A stretch of 8,220 bases of DNA from Prevotella sp. UBA7782 (GTDB lineage Bacteria > Bacteroidota > Bacteroidia > Bacteroidales > Bacteroidaceae): the NCBI GenBank assembly GCA_002480935.1, contig DLDC01000002.1, positions 1-8,220 of the forward strand, given 5' to 3'. Position numbers and translations under genes: made by a program. Of the stretch, positions 7,147-8,220 are shown piece after piece. The first letter of the stretch is position 1. Each line of letters starts with the position of its first letter. The notes beneath the pieces were generated by a model that saw only the letters and a program-made list of their open reading frames with translations, was not told where the DNA came from and ran no database searches.

Positions 7147-7173
7147 CACCTCGTTAATATAACGATGCTAGTG
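7136..7173 (+). repeat. Two-part palindrome overlapping the -7 box and transcription start
   Basis: The outer arms CACTAGC (7136-7142) and GCTAGTG (7167-7173) are perfect 7-bp complements. They enclose a 6-bp hairpin, TCGTTA (7151-7156) and TAACGA (7160-7165), with loop ATA. The outer left arm overlaps the -7 box and the inner hairpin covers the expected transcription start. It could be an operator or a 5' end-protecting hairpin. Confidence 0.45.
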
Positions 7174-7187
7174 TATAACAAGAAAAA

Positions 7188-8220
7188 GTGAAAAGCTCTT
7201 ATCTTAACCCAACAAGATTGCGCAGCCTCGCCAGAAGGCTGACGCAACCCTCCTACCCCATTCTCATTATCGCGGCCGCTGTACTTTTTGTTCTCTATCT
7301 CATCAACCGGCAAGAGGGCGACGGAGCAGAAGCCGTGGTACAGACAGACTCTTACTACACCCTCACCATAGATGGCGTGCCGGCTATTTACTTTGCCTCC
7401 ATCGACAACGACACCACTCTCAGCGGCGGCACGGTGAGCAAAGACTCCGTCGCCACCCACCGAGAGAGGCACCGCGCCTATTGGGTAAACCAGCTCAGCC
7501 TCTTGCCCTCATGCTTTGGCAGGCTGCTCATTGCCCACGACCCGCAGCCGTCTAACGCCATTAACTATGGCAGTGAGCGGTTGCACAGAATGCTAGACGA
7601 CCTATATATACGTATAGACAAGCAACTGGCCGGATGGGAATCGCAGAGCAACGAGTTGCGTTACTACCTGCGGGTGCACAGCGTAAAAGACTATGGCTAC
7701 AACAACATAGCCGAATATTCGCAGTATGTGTCAAGGCAGATTGATTCGTTGCACAACCTGTCAGCAGCCATTGGCTGCATAAGAGACGGCCAAAGACTGG
7801 CCCTAGACTATACCACCATCTACCGTACACGCACCGACACGCTTGTGAGATGCCACCCGCTGCGAAGCTACAACCATGGCTTCAGGCTCATACAGACTTA
7901 CAACCATCTCACGCCGGCACGGGTTCACACGCCCATAGACCTATCGAAAGCCAGAAAAGAGCTGTCGCGGCTCGGTGCCTTCGTGCCTCGCAGGGGCAGA
8001 CTACCTATCACATTGGCTCAGCCCAAAGGCTCATATTATGGCGAGACAAAGGGCGGAAAGCCCGATGGATATGGCAAGCTATACGGTGCCGACGGTTCTT
8101 ACTACAGTGGCCACTGGACCAATGGCAAGCTCAACGGCTACGGCTTTTTCTGTGCGCCACACGCTTATCTGCAAGCCGGAACATGGAAAAACGGCGTGTT
8201 TAAGGGCGAGCAGCTCACCT
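7188..8220 (+). CDS. Membrane-anchored MORN-repeat protein (3' end outside the window)
   Basis: The frame is open from GTG 7188 through the window end: 344 codons visible, no stop. An in-frame TAA at 7176 leaves GTG 7188 as the first possible start, preceded by AAGAAAAA; a TTG at 7218 is a weaker choice. The first 22 residues are basic (R10, R12, R16, R17). One membrane helix follows (about 24-39, PILIIAAAVLFVLYLI), predicting the bulk to lie outside the cytoplasmic membrane. Residues 45-265 match nothing I recognise; they include a probably helical part around 150-190. From residue 283 come three MORN-like units: YYGETKGGKPDGYGKLYG, YYSGHWTNGKLNGYGFF and AGTWKNGVFKGE. In Bacteroidales I recall similar proteins in which such units lead into a GH25 lysozyme-like domain. 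That would lie beyond the window and cannot be tested here. The gene has its own promoter and is not part of the metal operon. Confidence 0.82.
   Translation, partial: MKSSYLNPTRLRSLARRLTQPSYPILIIAAAVLFVLYLINRQEGDGAEAVVQTDSYYTLTIDGVPAIYFASIDNDTTLSGGTVSKDSVATHRERHRAYWVNQLSLLPSCFGRLLIAHDPQPSNAINYGSERLHRMLDDLYIRIDKQLAGWESQSNELRYYLRVHSVKDYGYNNIAEYSQYVSRQIDSLHNLSAAIGCIRDGQRLALDYTTIYRTRTDTLVRCHPLRSYNHGFRLIQTYNHLTPARVHTPIDLSKARKELSRLGAFVPRRGRLPITLAQPKGSYYGETKGGKPDGYGKLYGADGSYYSGHWTNGKLNGYGFFCAPHAYLQAGTWKNGVFKGEQLT

Larger units (their letters stand above)
6918..7187. other. Divergent intergenic region with two outward promoters
   Basis: This 270-bp region lies between two genes pointing away from each other. 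It carries one promoter facing each way (6926-6957 and 7115-7146). The middle is AT-rich up to about 7025, with a 10-bp perfect palindrome ATTATATAAT at 7015-7024. A GC-richer patch follows at about 7030-7110, holding a 6-bp inverted repeat CCTGCC/GGCAGG. A 43-codon open frame (ATG 7026 to TAA 7155), with a Pro-rich start and no recognisable similarity, covers this patch. It runs through the + strand promoter, so I do not call it a gene. Confidence 0.55.

Noticed and set aside
7026..7157. A 43-codon + strand frame with a Pro-rich start in the divergent intergenic region.
   Set aside because: It runs through the strong promoter of the next gene and has no similarity or promoter that I can recognise. 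Conservation in relatives would be needed to revive it.
7110..7830. - strand frames at 7110-7472 and 7561-7830.
   Set aside because: They are antisense to the long MORN-protein frame, which has an anchor, repeats and a promoter.
1..8220. Insertion sequences, CRISPR arrays, tRNA or rRNA genes, and phage or defence genes.
   Set aside because: I looked for repeats, terminal inverted repeats, transposase motifs and RNA gene signatures and saw none.

Overview
The window looks like the chromosome of a Bacteroidales bacterium, most likely a Prevotella relative. The evidence is the Bacteroidetes-type GpsA and Pgi sequences, the long LysRS C-terminal tail, a TonB-dependent receptor paired with a small periplasmic heavy-metal-associated (HMA) protein, the near absence of Shine-Dalgarno sequences, and two promoters matching the Bacteroidetes primary-sigma pattern (TTTG, about 20 nt, TAnnTTTG). 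The assignment below order level is inference.

Left half (1-3992, + strand): the 3' end of lysS, then gpsA, pgi and a HAD-family phosphatase in one co-directional run. It covers lysine tRNA charging, sn-glycerol-3-phosphate synthesis and the glucose-6-P/fructose-6-P step. As written, pgi is broken: two in-frame stops (TGA at 1929, TAG at 2637) each replace a Trp codon by one G-to-A change, while the rest of the gene is intact and in one frame. A strong hairpin with a UNCG-type tetraloop lies between pgi and the HAD gene. A bidirectional terminator (3963-3986) closes this run and the convergent one.

Right-centre (4013-6957, - strand): a probable metal-handling operon, read right to left. It encodes a small secreted or membrane Cys/His protein, a 682-aa TonB-dependent receptor and a 109-aa periplasmic HMA protein with an MHCANC site. 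Its promoter lies almost on top of the first start codon, predicting a very short leader. The gap between the first two genes can form two mutually exclusive RNA structures.

Right end (7115-8220, + strand): a divergent, textbook Bacteroidetes promoter overlapping a two-part palindrome drives a membrane-anchored protein that starts at GTG, ends its visible part in MORN repeats, and runs off the window.

Nothing here is clearly a new biological system. The points most worth checking are the double-nonsense pgi, the switch-like leader ahead of the receptor gene, and the three-gene metal locus.
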